Below, one piece after another: positions 54,407 to 63,363 of a DNA stretch of 64,000 bases. The stretch's first letter is position 1, and the number at the start of each line of letters is the position of its first letter. This DNA comes from Comamonas resistens. Its GTDB lineage: Bacteria; Pseudomonadota; Gammaproteobacteria; Burkholderiales; Burkholderiaceae_C. Under the pieces are notes generated by a model. It did no database searches. It saw nothing but the letters and a program-made list of their open reading frames with translations, and was not told the origin of the DNA. The stretch is taken from the NCBI RefSeq assembly GCF_030064165.1, contig NZ_CP125947.1, positions 930,001-994,000 on the forward strand, read 5' to 3'. A program made the position numbers and the translations under genes.

Positions 54407-54444
54407 GGGGTCGATAGAGAAAACGGGAAATAAAGCACGGTAAG
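54407..54444 (+). repeat. Internal, decayed 38-bp Tn21-type inverted repeat
   Basis: It matches the left transposon end at about 32 of 38 positions, including GGGGTCG, AAAACGG and AAATAAAGCACG. The orientation is the same as the outer left end, so with 58146-58183 it bounds a 3.8-kb unit of res, tnpR and tnpA. Confidence 0.8.
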
Positions 54445-54623
54445 ACAGCGGCAGGCCATGCCATGCTTGGTCTTTCTGGAATGGTGTCCAGTTGAAGTAT
54501 ACCCTAATCTGGCGTCAATGATTGCTCCCGAAATCCGTCAGGATAGAGTGAGTTTTGATATTTGTTGACACGATCAACAAAGGGTCATAGATTCTTTTCT
54601 GACATTTTGCACGGGAGAGCATC
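54445..54623 (+). promoter_or_regulatory. res: Likely res site and promoter region upstream of tnpR
   Basis: The 179 bp before tnpR is the normal place for the three-subsite resolution region. It is AT-rich near 54540-54600 (TTTGATATTTGTTGACACG). I infer its role from position and did not resolve the individual subsites. Confidence 0.5.
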
Positions 54624-55181
54624 TTGAAGGGACAACGGATCGGGTACGTCCGGGTCAGCAGCTTCGATCAGAACCCGGAACGCCAGCTTGAGCAGACACA
54701 GGTGGACAAGGTGTTCACCGACAAGGCATCGGGCAAGGACATCCAGCGCCCAGAACTGGAAGCCCTGCTGGCCTTCGCCCGCGAGGGCGACACGGTGGTG
54801 GTGCATAGCATGGATCGTCTGGCGCGCAACCTCGATGACCTACGCCGTATGGTGCAGACGCTCACCAAGCGCGGGGTACGGATCGAATTCGTCAAGGAGT
54901 GCTTGACCTTCACCGGCGAGGACTCGCCGATGGCGAATCTGATGTTGTCGGTGATGGGCGCGTTCGCCGAGTTCGAGCGCGCCTTAATCCGTGAGCGGCA
55001 ACGCGAGGGCATTGCGTTGGCCAAGCAGCGGGGCGCGTATCGTGGACGCAAGAAAGCACTGTCCCCTGAGCGCGCCTCCGAATTGCGTCATCGCGCCGAG
55101 GCTGGCGAACAGAAATCGAAGCTGGCCCGTGAGTTCGGCGTCAGTCGGGAAACCCTGTACCAATACCTGAAAGATGCCTGA
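54624..55181 (+). CDS. tnpR: Tn3-family resolvase TnpR
   Basis: A serine recombinase of 185 residues that resolves cointegrates at res. The catalytic Ser12 lies in [14 protein letters not shown]. Conserved [15 protein letters not shown] and a C-terminal helix-turn-helix ([17 protein letters not shown]) follow. Same direction as tnpA, 2 bp apart, as in the Tn21 subgroup. Confidence 0.96.
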   Translation: MKGQRIGYVRVSSFDQNPERQLEQTQVDKVFTDKASGKDIQRPELEALLAFAREGDTVVVHSMDRLARNLDDLRRMVQTLTKRGVRIEFVKECLTFTGEDSPMANLMLSVMGAFAEFERALIRERQREGIALAKQRGAYRGRKKALSPERASELRHRAEAGEQKSKLAREFGVSRETLYQYLKDA

Positions 55182-55183
55182 CG

Positions 55184-58150
55184 ATGCCCCGCCGATCGAT
55201 CCTGTCCGCCGCCGAGCGCGAAAGCCTGTTGGCGTTGCCGGACACCAAGGACGACCTGATCCGACATTACACATTCAGCGATACCGACTTCGCCATCATC
55301 CGGCAGCGGCGCGGCCCGGCCAACCGCCTGGGCTTCGCCGTGCAGCTTTGCTACCTGCGCTTTCCTGGCGTCATTCTTGGTGTCGATGAGGCGCCGTTTC
55401 CGCCCTTGCTGAAACTGGTCGCCGACCAGCTCAAGGTCGGCATTGAAAGCTGGGGCGAGTACGGGCAGCGGGAGCAGACCCGGCGCGAGCATCTGGTCGA
55501 ACTGCAAACGGTATTCGGCTTCCAGCCCTTCACCATGAGCCACTACCGGCAGGCCGTCCACACGCTGACCGAGCTGGCCATGCAAACCGACAAGGGTATT
55601 GTGCTGGCCAGCGCCTTGGTCGAACATCTACGGCGGCAGTCGATCATTCTGCCCGCGCTCAACGCTATCGAGCGGGCGAGCGCCGAGGCGATCACCCGCG
55701 CCAACCGGCGCATCTACGATTCCTTGGCCGAACCGCTGTCGGACGCACATCGCCGCCGTCTCGACGACTTGCTCAAGCGCCGGGACAACGGCAAGACGAC
55801 CTGGCTGGCCTGGCTACGCCAGTCACCGGTCAAGCCGAACTCGCGGCACATGCTCGAACACATCGAACGCCTCAAGGCGTGGCAGGCGCTCGATCTGCCT
55901 TCCGGCATCGAACGGTCGGTGCACCAGAACCGGCTGCTCAAGATCGCCCGCGAGGGCGGCCAGATGACGCCCGCTGACCTGGCCAAGTTCGAGCCGCAAC
56001 GGCGCTCCGCGACCCTGGTGGCGCTCGCCATCGAGGGCATGGCCACCGTCACCGACGAAATCATCGACCTGCACGACCGCATCCTGGGCAAGCTGTTCAA
56101 TGCCGCCAAGAACAAGCATCAGCAGCAGTTCCAGGCATCCGGCAAGGCGATCAACGCCAAGGTGCGGCTGTTCGGGCGCATCGGCCAGGCCCTGATCGAA
56201 GCCAAGCAAGCTGGCCGCGATCCGTTCGCCGCCATCGAGGCCGTCATGTCCTGGGACGCCTTCGCCGAGAGCGTCACCGAGGCGCAGAAACTCGCCCAAC
56301 CCGAGGACTTCGATTTCCTGCACCGCATCGGCGAGAGCTACGCCACGCTGCGCCGCTACGCGCCGGAATTCCTTGCCGTGCTCAAGCTGCGGGCCGCGCC
56401 CGCCGCCAAGGACGTACTCGACGCCATCGAGGTGCTGCGCGGCATGAACAGCGACAACGCCCGCAAGGTGCCCGCCGACGCGCCGACCGACTTCATTAAG
56501 CCGCGCTGGCAGAAGCTGGTGATGACCGACGCCGGCATCGACCGGCGCTACTACGAGCTGTGCGCACTATCGGAACTCAAGAACGCGCTGCGCTCGGGCG
56601 ACATCTGGGTGCAGGGATCGCGCCAGTTCAAGGACTTCGAGGACTACCTGGTGCCGCCCGCGAAATTCGCCAGCCTCAAGCTGGCCAGCGAATTGCCGCT
56701 GGCCGTGGCCACCGACTGCGACCAGTACCTGCATGAGCGGCTGACACTGCTGGAAACGCAACTTGTCACCGTCAACCGCATGGCAGCGGCCAATAACCTG
56801 CCGGATGCCATCATCACCGAGTCGGGCCTGAAGATCACGCCGCTCGATGCGGCGGTGCCCGACACCGCGCAGGCGTTGATCGACCAGACGGCGATGGTTC
56901 TGCCGCACGTCAAGATCACCGAACTGCTGCTGGAGGTGGACGAATGGACCGGTTTTACCCGTCACTTCGCGCACCTGAAGTCAGGCGACCTGGCCAAGGA
57001 CAAGAATCTGCTGCTGACCACGATCCTGGCCGACGCGATCAACCTGGGCTTGACCAAAATGGCCGAGTCCTGCCCCGGCACGACCTACGCCAAGCTGGCC
57101 TGGCTACAAGCCTGGCACATCCGCGACGAAACCTACGGGGCGGCCCTGGCCGAGCTGGTCAACGCGCAGTTCCGCCATCCCTTTGCCGAGCACTGGGGCG
57201 ACGGCACCACGTCATCGTCGGACGGTCAGAACTTCCGCACTGGCAGCAAGGCCGAGAGCACCGGCCACATCAACCCGAAATACGGCAGCAGCCCAGGGCG
57301 GACGTTCTATACCCACATCTCCGACCAGTACGCACCGTTCCACACCAAGGTAGTGAACGTCGGCGTGCGCGACTCGACCTACGTGCTCGACGGCCTGCTG
57401 TACCACGAATCCGACCTGCGCATCGAGGAACACTACACCGACACGGCCGGATTCACCGATCACGTCTTTGCGTTGATGCACCTGCTGGGCTTCCGCTTCG
57501 CCCCGCGCATCCGCGACCTGGGCGACACCAAGCTCTACATCCCGAAGGGCGATGCCGCCTATGAGGCGCTCAAGCCGATGATCGGCGGCACGCTCAATAT
57601 CAAGCACGTCCGCGCCCATTGGGACGAAATCCTGCGGCTGGCCACCTCGATCAAGCAGGGCACGGTGACGGCCTCGCTGATGCTCCGAAAACTCGGCAGC
57701 TACCCGCGTCAGAACGGCTTGGCCGTGGCGCTGCGCGAGCTGGGACGCATCGAGCGCACCCTGTTCATCCTGGACTGGCTGCAAAGCGTCGAGCTGCGCC
57801 GCCGCGTGCATGCCGGGCTGAACAAAGGCGAGGCACGCAACGCGCTGGCCCGCGCCGTGTTCTTCAACCGCCTGGGTGAAATCCGCGACCGCAGTTTCGA
57901 GCAGCAACGCTATCGCGCTTCCGGCCTCAACCTGGTGACGGCGGCCATAGTGTTGTGGAATACGGTCTATCTGGAGCGGGCCGCGAACGCCTTGCGTGGC
58001 CATGGCCAGACCGTCGATGACGGGCTGTTGCAGTACCTTTCGCCGCTCGGCTGGGAGCACATCAACCTGACCGGCGATTACCTCTGGCGCAGCAGCGCCA
58101 AGATCGGCCCGGGCAAGTTCAGGCCATTGCGACCGTTGCAACCGGCTTAG
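55184..58150 (+). CDS. tnpA: Tn21-subfamily transposase TnpA
   Basis: Carries out replicative transposition at the 38-bp ends. The 988-residue length is the Tn21-group size. It begins [20 protein letters not shown] and ends [20 protein letters not shown], both hallmarks of the group. The catalytic core covers about 680-900 ([41 protein letters not shown]). The frame is intact and its stop lies in the right inverted repeat. With both outer ends intact, the 26.8-kb unit may still be mobile. Confidence 0.97.
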   Translation: MPRRSILSAAERESLLALPDTKDDLIRHYTFSDTDFAIIRQRRGPANRLGFAVQLCYLRFPGVILGVDEAPFPPLLKLVADQLKVGIESWGEYGQREQTRREHLVELQTVFGFQPFTMSHYRQAVHTLTELAMQTDKGIVLASALVEHLRRQSIILPALNAIERASAEAITRANRRIYDSLAEPLSDAHRRRLDDLLKRRDNGKTTWLAWLRQSPVKPNSRHMLEHIERLKAWQALDLPSGIERSVHQNRLLKIAREGGQMTPADLAKFEPQRRSATLVALAIEGMATVTDEIIDLHDRILGKLFNAAKNKHQQQFQASGKAINAKVRLFGRIGQALIEAKQAGRDPFAAIEAVMSWDAFAESVTEAQKLAQPEDFDFLHRIGESYATLRRYAPEFLAVLKLRAAPAAKDVLDAIEVLRGMNSDNARKVPADAPTDFIKPRWQKLVMTDAGIDRRYYELCALSELKNALRSGDIWVQGSRQFKDFEDYLVPPAKFASLKLASELPLAVATDCDQYLHERLTLLETQLVTVNRMAAANNLPDAIITESGLKITPLDAAVPDTAQALIDQTAMVLPHVKITELLLEVDEWTGFTRHFAHLKSGDLAKDKNLLLTTILADAINLGLTKMAESCPGTTYAKLAWLQAWHIRDETYGAALAELVNAQFRHPFAEHWGDGTTSSSDGQNFRTGSKAESTGHINPKYGSSPGRTFYTHISDQYAPFHTKVVNVGVRDSTYVLDGLLYHESDLRIEEHYTDTAGFTDHVFALMHLLGFRFAPRIRDLGDTKLYIPKGDAAYEALKPMIGGTLNIKHVRAHWDEILRLATSIKQGTVTASLMLRKLGSYPRQNGLAVALRELGRIERTLFILDWLQSVELRRRVHAGLNKGEARNALARAVFFNRLGEIRDRSFEQQRYRASGLNLVTAAIVLWNTVYLERAANALRGHGQTVDDGLLQYLSPLGWEHINLTGDYLWRSSAKIGPGKFRPLRPLQPA

Positions 58151-58183
58151 CGTGCTTTATTTTCCGTTTTCTGAGGCGACCCC
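58146..58183 (-). repeat. Right terminal inverted repeat of the transposon
   Basis: The 38-bp end matches the left repeat at 37 of 38 positions. It includes the tnpA stop codon and is followed by the TGTAA target copy. Confidence 0.95.
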
Positions 58184-58230
58184 TGTAAGTGCAGTGATCA
58201 GGCCGTGAATTTGCAGTGCCAGTGCAGTAG
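58184..58230 (+). repeat. GCAGTGA 11-bp repeat array, right half
   Basis: GCAGTGAT (58191), GCCGTGAA (58202), GCAGTGCC (58213) and GCAGTAGT (58224) follow at exact 11-bp steps. Removing the transposon and one TGTAA copy puts them in register with the left half, giving eight units. Confidence 0.8.
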
Positions 58231-58241
58231 TCGCCGAGGGG

Positions 58242-58481
58242 CTATGTAAAGACAGGGCCGCGTGCTTTGCTCGCTAGGAATGCTTCCCAAGCGTCTGTAA
58301 CCGTCCCGCTCCCGCCTGAGTGGGCTATCCAGTGCTTGCGGTTGGCATCATCAAGTTGGATCCACCAATCTTCACGTGCCCGCTCGTAGGCGGTGGGCAG
58401 GTTTTCTGCCCAATCCGGTAATGGCAGATGTTGACCTGGTTGGAGGTACGCTCTAAAACAAGGAGTTGGTTCGCGCTTCAT
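58242..58481 (-). CDS. Small hypothetical protein at the island right end
   Basis: A 79-residue soluble protein rich in Trp (AREDWWIQLDDANRKHWIAHSGG). I do not recognise a family. The start is the ATG at 58481. There is no signal peptide or metal motif. It lies between the repeat array and the attachment end, so it belongs to the integrated element, but its role is unknown. Confidence 0.5.
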   Translation of the reverse strand: MKREPTPCFRAYLQPGQHLPLPDWAENLPTAYERAREDWWIQLDDANRKHWIAHSGGSGTVTDAWEAFLASKARGPVFT

Positions 58482-58596
58482 GCGTGTGGATCCTAGAGTT
58501 GTTGGTCGATGTGGAAAGCGGTCAAATTTTTAGCTTCTACCGGAAATTCAAACCCTCTTGTGAAGAGCTTGTTTGGCTTTTGACCTGGGATTTCTC

Positions 58597-58706
58597 GGTA
58601 CACCAGCGGTACACCCACCAGTTCTATCGAACTCCATCAAACTTCGCTAACTTACTGTCACTAAAATACTTTTAGCTTCTGCAGGTTTCGGTGCACTTCG
58701 GTACAC
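58597..58706 (+). promoter_or_regulatory. Candidate integrase arm-binding repeats
   Basis: Four GGTRCAC motifs lie at 58597, 58608, 58690 and 58700 just inside the right attachment site, in pairs 10-11 bp apart. A related GGTACAT lies near the left end at 19685. Paired direct repeats beside an att site are typical arm sites for tyrosine integrases. No gene is supported between 58482 and 58734. Confidence 0.5.
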
Positions 58707-58734
58707 TTCCCTAGGCAAGCACAAACCTGCCGAA

Positions 58735-58780
58735 ACTCATAATCCTTTGGTCGTCGGTTCAAGTCCGCCACGCCCTACCA
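58735..58780 (+). other. attR: right end of the island (tRNA 3' duplicate)
   Basis: An exact 46-bp copy of 19558-19603, including the CCA end. It is followed by a hairpin terminator that probably belonged to the tRNA before integration. Confidence 0.95.
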
Positions 58781-58789
58781 ATATTCATG

Positions 58790-58826
58790 AAAAGCCTGCT
58801 ACCTAAACCGTAGCGGGCTTTTTTTT
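58790..58826 (+). terminator. Intrinsic terminator after attR
   Basis: The stem AAAAGCCTGCTAC / GTAGCGGGCTTTT is followed by a T-run. It was likely the original terminator of the tRNA gene at 19527. Confidence 0.8.
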
Positions 58827-58897
58827 CGGGCTGATGGCGAAAAAATTCCGGATTTGGCCTGGAGCGTGTTCTTGCGCTGCTAGAATACAACCCTGTT

Positions 58898-58974
58898 GCG
58901 GCTGTAGCTCAGCTGGATAGAGTACTTGGCTACGAACCAAGGGGTCGTGGGTTCGATTCCTGCCAGCCGCACCA
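58898..58974 (+). tRNA. tRNA-Arg (anticodon ACG)
   Basis: A 77-nt cloverleaf: acceptor GCGGCTG / CAGCCGC, D-arm GCTCAGCTGGATAGAG, anticodon stem CTTGG / CCAAG with loop CTACGAA (ACG), T-arm GGTTCGATTCC and encoded CCA. Confidence 0.95.
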
Positions 58975-58981
58975 AAACGTC

Positions 58982-59014
58982 AATCCTCAGAATCGAAAGG
59001 TTCTGGGGATTTTT
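58982..59014 (+). terminator. Terminator after tRNA-Arg
   Basis: The hairpin AATCCTCAGAA / TTCTGGGGATT (one G-T pair) is followed by TTTTT. It ends the tRNA-Arg transcript before the convergent sensor-kinase gene. Confidence 0.8.
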
Positions 59015-59041
59015 CGTTTCCAGGGCTCTGGTTTGATGTGT

Positions 59042-61402
59042 TCAAGCCTTGGGAATCAGCAGGGTGAAGGTGCTGCCCTGACCTGGCGCACTCTGGATTT
59101 GCAGCTGGCCGCCATGTCGCTCAGCGACGGTTCGCACAAAGGCCAGGCCCAGACCCACTCCGTCCATGCGCTGATGCTGTTGCAGGCGCTCGAACGGCTG
59201 GCTCAGGCGGGCCAGCGACGCGGCATCCATGCCTGAGCCATGGTCGCGCACGGCAAGGCCCCAGAAGGCGTCGTTGTCGATCAGGCTGCATTCCACTGTG
59301 GCTGTGGCTGTGGCTTTGGTGTCTGATGGTTTGCCGTACTTGATGGCGTTGCTCAGCAGGTTGATGGTGGCACGGTAGAGCAAGCCCGGGTCGCCGCGCA
59401 CCATGGCTTCGGCTTCGGGGAGCTCGAATGCCAGCTTGACCTGCTGCTTCTGTGCAGCGGTCCAGCTGTCCGAGACGGCTTGATCGGCCAGCAAACCCAG
59501 GTCCAGCTCCTCGCTGCGGTAGCTCTGCTGCTGTGCACGGGCCAGATGGACAAAGTTGTCTGCAAGCTGCAAGGAAGACTGGGCATAGCCTTCGATGCGC
59601 GTGAACAGTTCTTTGTCAGCCTGCTGTGCCTGGCTGCCGCGCTGCATTTCCAGCAAGGTGATGATGGAGCCAATGGGGGCGCGTATGTCGTGCGAGATGA
59701 ACTGCATGGCCTGGTCGCGCTGGGTCTGGGCGCTGCGCAGCTCGCTGATATCGACCAGCGTGATGAGCCAGCCTGAATTGGGCGGTGCATCGAAAGCTTG
59801 GCTCAACAGCATCAGATTGCGGCCCTGAGCATCTCTGCCTTCGCTTTGCCTGGGCAAGCTGGATTGCAGCATCTCGGATCGCTGCAGCAGCGAGGTACGC
59901 TTGGCTGGCTGGCCGCTGGGTGATGCAGCCGGTTCCGCGCTACTTAGATTCGCCAGCAGGCTGACCAGGTCATCGCCTGTTTGCAGCGTGATTCCCAGGC
60001 TTGCGACATAGGCATGGGCTGCGGTATTGGCCAGCAGCACCCGGCCGTTGCGGTCGCAGACAAAGGTGGCAGATGGCAGCTGACGCAAGCTCTCACTGAC
60101 GAAATGGTGCAAAGAGCGCAGCTGGCGTGAGGCTTGTTCCACCGCCGCGATGCGCTGATCCAGCACATCGCCGGTCAGCACATTGGCGTTGCTGATGGGC
60201 AGGCCCTGGCCTTGCAGGTCTTGCAGCTCCAATGCCAGAAAATGGGTGGCCGAGCGCAGGCGCAGCCAGCTCCAGAGCGGATAGGCCAGCGCTAGTCCCA
60301 GCAAGGCCGCAGCCGGCTCGGTTTGAATATGTCCCCAGCGCGGCGCAAGGCCTGCAGTCAGCAGGACAAGCGCTGCCAGACCTGCGCATGCCAGCAGACC
60401 ACCGGAGGGGCCGAACCAGGCCAGACCCAGCAGGGCCAGCAGCACGGGCAGCAGGTTGAGAGCGCGGTTCCAGGGAGTGGAAGCAGGTTCCAGATGCAGG
60501 TGCAGCTGGATGCCGCTGAGCACATGGCCCAGCATTTCCACATTCGAGATCAGCCGTGCGCCAAAGCCCACGGGGGCCGTGAATTTTTCTCCCAGCCCGG
60601 CTGCCGTGGCGCCTATCAGCACATATTTGCCACGGAAAGCAGCGGCGGGAATATTGCCGCGCAGCACATCGATATACGAGTAGGTGGTGAAGGGAGAGCT
60701 GCCTTGCGATTCCTGCTCTTTTTGCGGTGCGGCGAAGGCCAGGATTTCAGGCTGCAGCTGCAACCATTGATGATCTGCTGCATCGGCTGCAGAAGCAGAG
60801 GCCGGTGCGATGCAGGCTGCGCCTGTTTCGGCCACGCAATGCAGGCTCAGCGCCATATGCCACTGCAGTGCGTCCCTGGGGCCTTCGATGGCGTTGAAGC
60901 GGCGCACCACGCCATCGGCATCCACCGGCATCTGGGTGTGGCCGACAGCGGCGGCAGCCTGGCGCAGGCTGGGCAGCGGCTCATTGAGCCTGCCCGCTGC
61001 ACTGCGGCTGACGGGCAGCACGGTGCGGCCGTTTTTTTGCAGGGCGCGCTGCAGCAGCAGGTCGTCGCCGGGGTAGTCCAGGTCCTCTTCGCTGAAGACA
61101 ATGTCCATGCCGATGGCGCGGGGCTGGCCTGCCGTGATGCGGTCAGTCACCGCCGCATGCAGAGCGCGGCGCCAGGGCCAGCGGCCTATGGCGTCTATGC
61201 TGTGGTCGTCGATGGCGACGATGACGATGTCGGCAGACGCCGGGCGCTGATGGAGCCAGGCCGAGGTGTCCTGCAGAGCGCCGTTGAATCGCGTGAGCTG
61301 CTTGGGTCCACTCAATACATAGACCAGGGTCAGCAAGAAGGCGCTGAGCAGCAACCAGCTGTAGCGCAGCTTTTGCGGTTTGCGGGTCGTGGCCTCAGGC
61401 AT
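59042..61402 (-). CDS. CHASE2-domain sensor histidine kinase
   Basis: A membrane sensor of 786 residues. A first membrane helix (about 14-32) leads into an extracytoplasmic CHASE2 domain (about 40-300; VIVAIDDHSIDAIGRWPWRR, GMDIVFSEED, KYVLIGATAAGLGEKF). Two or three helices follow (about 315-375), then a PAS-like domain (about 435-545; FVCDRNGRVLLANTAAHAYV). The kinase core has His571 (FISHDIRAPIGS), an N-box (NLLSNAIKYGKPS), G1 (VRDHGSGMD) and G2 (GVGLGLAFV). It probably pairs with the response regulator at 63364. The LysM/FecR gene lies between them. Confidence 0.92.
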   Translation of the reverse strand: MPEATTRKPQKLRYSWLLLSAFLLTLVYVLSGPKQLTRFNGALQDTSAWLHQRPASADIVIVAIDDHSIDAIGRWPWRRALHAAVTDRITAGQPRAIGMDIVFSEEDLDYPGDDLLLQRALQKNGRTVLPVSRSAAGRLNEPLPSLRQAAAAVGHTQMPVDADGVVRRFNAIEGPRDALQWHMALSLHCVAETGAACIAPASASAADAADHQWLQLQPEILAFAAPQKEQESQGSSPFTTYSYIDVLRGNIPAAAFRGKYVLIGATAAGLGEKFTAPVGFGARLISNVEMLGHVLSGIQLHLHLEPASTPWNRALNLLPVLLALLGLAWFGPSGGLLACAGLAALVLLTAGLAPRWGHIQTEPAAALLGLALAYPLWSWLRLRSATHFLALELQDLQGQGLPISNANVLTGDVLDQRIAAVEQASRQLRSLHHFVSESLRQLPSATFVCDRNGRVLLANTAAHAYVASLGITLQTGDDLVSLLANLSSAEPAASPSGQPAKRTSLLQRSEMLQSSLPRQSEGRDAQGRNLMLLSQAFDAPPNSGWLITLVDISELRSAQTQRDQAMQFISHDIRAPIGSIITLLEMQRGSQAQQADKELFTRIEGYAQSSLQLADNFVHLARAQQQSYRSEELDLGLLADQAVSDSWTAAQKQQVKLAFELPEAEAMVRGDPGLLYRATINLLSNAIKYGKPSDTKATATATVECSLIDNDAFWGLAVRDHGSGMDAASLARLSQPFERLQQHQRMDGVGLGLAFVRTVAERHGGQLQIQSAPGQGSTFTLLIPKA

Positions 61403-61518
61403 GAGGCGGGCCTGCCGATATGCTCATCAATGCATAGCTGCTTGCGCATGCCATGCATTGAGTTGAGATGAAAAGCGTATGAAGTTCTGCAGTCATCATG
61501 CGCTAGATGCTCACATTT

Positions 61519-63319
61519 TTATTGACGCATCAGGCGTACACCATCGCCGGATGACAGCGTCTGTCCGTCACCTGTGGTGACCCAGTTGCCCGTCTGGAAC
61601 TGGCGTGCGGGTGTGAAATTGCTGCGCAGGCCGTTGCGGTCTTCCACCTGCATCTGCAGGTAGTAGTGACCGGGCGCGAGATCCTGGGTGGCCCATTGCG
61701 GCTCGGTCAGCCAGGTGTCGACCACGGGCTGCGCAAAGCCGGCATCCTGGGCGACCACGATGTGATAGCGATGTCCTTCCTCGCCGGCCCAACGAATATT
61801 GCGGCTGCCTTCACCGGCGGCGCCGTCGAGTTGCAGCTCGGGCGAGCGTGGGGCTTCGGCCAGTTTCATGCGCTGTGCGGGGGCGAAGGGGCCAGGGTCC
61901 AGCTTGCCATCGGCCAGCGTGCGGATGCTGGCCGCCCGCCACAGATAGTCGCCCACGGGCAGTTGGGCCAGCGTTTGAGCGGGCAGGCTGCAGTCCTGCA
62001 GCAGATTGGCATCGATGAGTGGTTGGGCAAAGTCGCTGTCAGCCGGGGCGACCTGAATGCGGTAGGCCGATGCCTGATTGACCTTGGTGCACTCCAGGCC
62101 GCGCTGACTCAGGCCGACCACGGCATCGGGCTCGGGCGATTCATACAACGGCGGCACGGGCGTGGCCTTGACACGCAGGCTGTGCGTGCTGCGTGCTGCG
62201 TGCGCCGGGAATGCCGTTGGCATCTATGGCACGGATGGAGACCAGGTAGTCGCCATCGGCGACGCCGGTCAGGCGGGCGGGCGATTGCTGGAAAATGCCG
62301 CCACGCACGACCTGATTCAAGTCCTTTTTGGCGTCCTTTTGCTCAGCCAGTTGGATCTGATAGCGCACGGCGCCTGCCATGGTCGGCAGAGGCAGGCTGA
62401 CCCAGCTGGCATCTTCGGCCAGAGCGGGCCAGGAAGCGATGTCCGGTGCGGGCAGCATCTTGGTGGCTTTGCCCAGCTTGCCGTCGGCAGACACTGCCAC
62501 GCCTTGGCCGGGTTTGAGCAGGGTGGAGGGCTGGCCGGACTGCACGGCCACCGAGCCTTCGTCCACGGCGGCCGCTGTCTGGCCCTGGGCATCGGTCAGC
62601 ACCAGAAACTGGGTGCCGCGTACGCTGGTGGATGCTGCCGGAGTGCGGATCTCAAAACGGCGCTCGCGCTCAGACTGGGCCTGTTGGGTGACAGAGGCTT
62701 CAACGCCGCCCTCGCGCAGGTCCAGCACAGACTGTAAGGAGCCAGCGCGGCCCTTGCGGCGCATCTGGCGCAGTTGCACATCGGACTCGGACTGCACGCG
62801 CACCAGCGATCCATCAGCCAGACGTACGGAGACAAAGCCGTTGGCCGGGACCTTGAGCGAATCGCCTTCCTGCAGCAACTGGCCTTTTTGCACAGGCTGG
62901 CTGTCTGCCGCGGGCGAAGCCGCGGCTTCGGTGTCGGCCAGGTGGTTGAGCGAACGGCTGCTGCGCACATCGCCCTGTACAAACTCCACCGACGCCGCTG
63001 CGGCGCGCAGCAGCCTGGTGGGGATCTCCAGCATGGAGCCCGGGCGCAGCCGCAGGGGGTCCTGTACGCGGTTATGGCTTTGCAGCGCTGTCCAGCGGGT
63101 GTGGTCGCCCAGGTAGCGTGCTGCCAGCTGTTCCAGCGTATCGCCTGTCGTGACCCGGTGCTCCAGCACATCGCCCTTCGGTGATGCAGGGCGAATCTGC
63201 GCCGTTGCCTGGCCTGCCAGGGCCATACCGGCGGCGCCGGTACAGGCCAGTACTACCTGCATGCCAGACAGTGGCTTGCGGGAGTTGTGGGGCGGCTGAA
63301 CATGGAGGCAGATGGGCAT
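61519..63319 (-). pseudogene. LysM/FecR-domain exported protein, frameshifted by a 7-bp repeat
   Basis: The 5' part (63319 to 62141, 392 codons) has a signal peptide (ACTGAAGMALAGQATAQ), a LysM domain (HRVTTGDTLEQLAARYLGDH), a FecR domain (RTPAASTSVRGTQFLVLTD) and the start of a repeat-rich C-terminus. It reads DANGIPGARST and then leaves frame. The continuation (RSTHSLRVKATPVPPLYESP) lies in another frame to 61519. Removing one 7-bp unit (CAGCACG) near 62184-62204 restores one product of about 598 residues. It may be a true pseudogene, a slippage switch or a sequence error. Its neighbours suggest it is a peptidoglycan-linked partner of the CHASE2 kinase. Confidence 0.85.
62184..62204. repeat. 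Heptanucleotide tandem repeat at the frameshift
   Basis: On the plus strand GCGTGCT occurs twice in a row (62184-62197), followed by GCGTGCG. Seven bases change the frame by one, so gain or loss of one unit switches the downstream frame. Confidence 0.85.
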
Positions 63320-63363
63320 AAGGCGTAGATGGGGTATGCGCTATGAGCTATGAAAAAAGGAAA

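Larger units (their letters stand above)
31412..58183. mobile_element. 26.8-kb Tn21-subfamily resistance transposon
   Basis: It is bounded by 38-bp inverted repeats (31412-31449 and 58146-58183) that differ at one base. An exact 5-bp target duplication TGTAA flanks it (31407-31411 and 58184-58188). tnpR and tnpA lie at the right end. The duplication shows that the whole block moved as one unit. Inside are IS6100, two IS26 copies, a class 1 integron remnant, an RND operon and two tet regions. An internal, partly decayed 38-bp repeat at 54407 marks a smaller unit nested at the right end. Confidence 0.92.
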
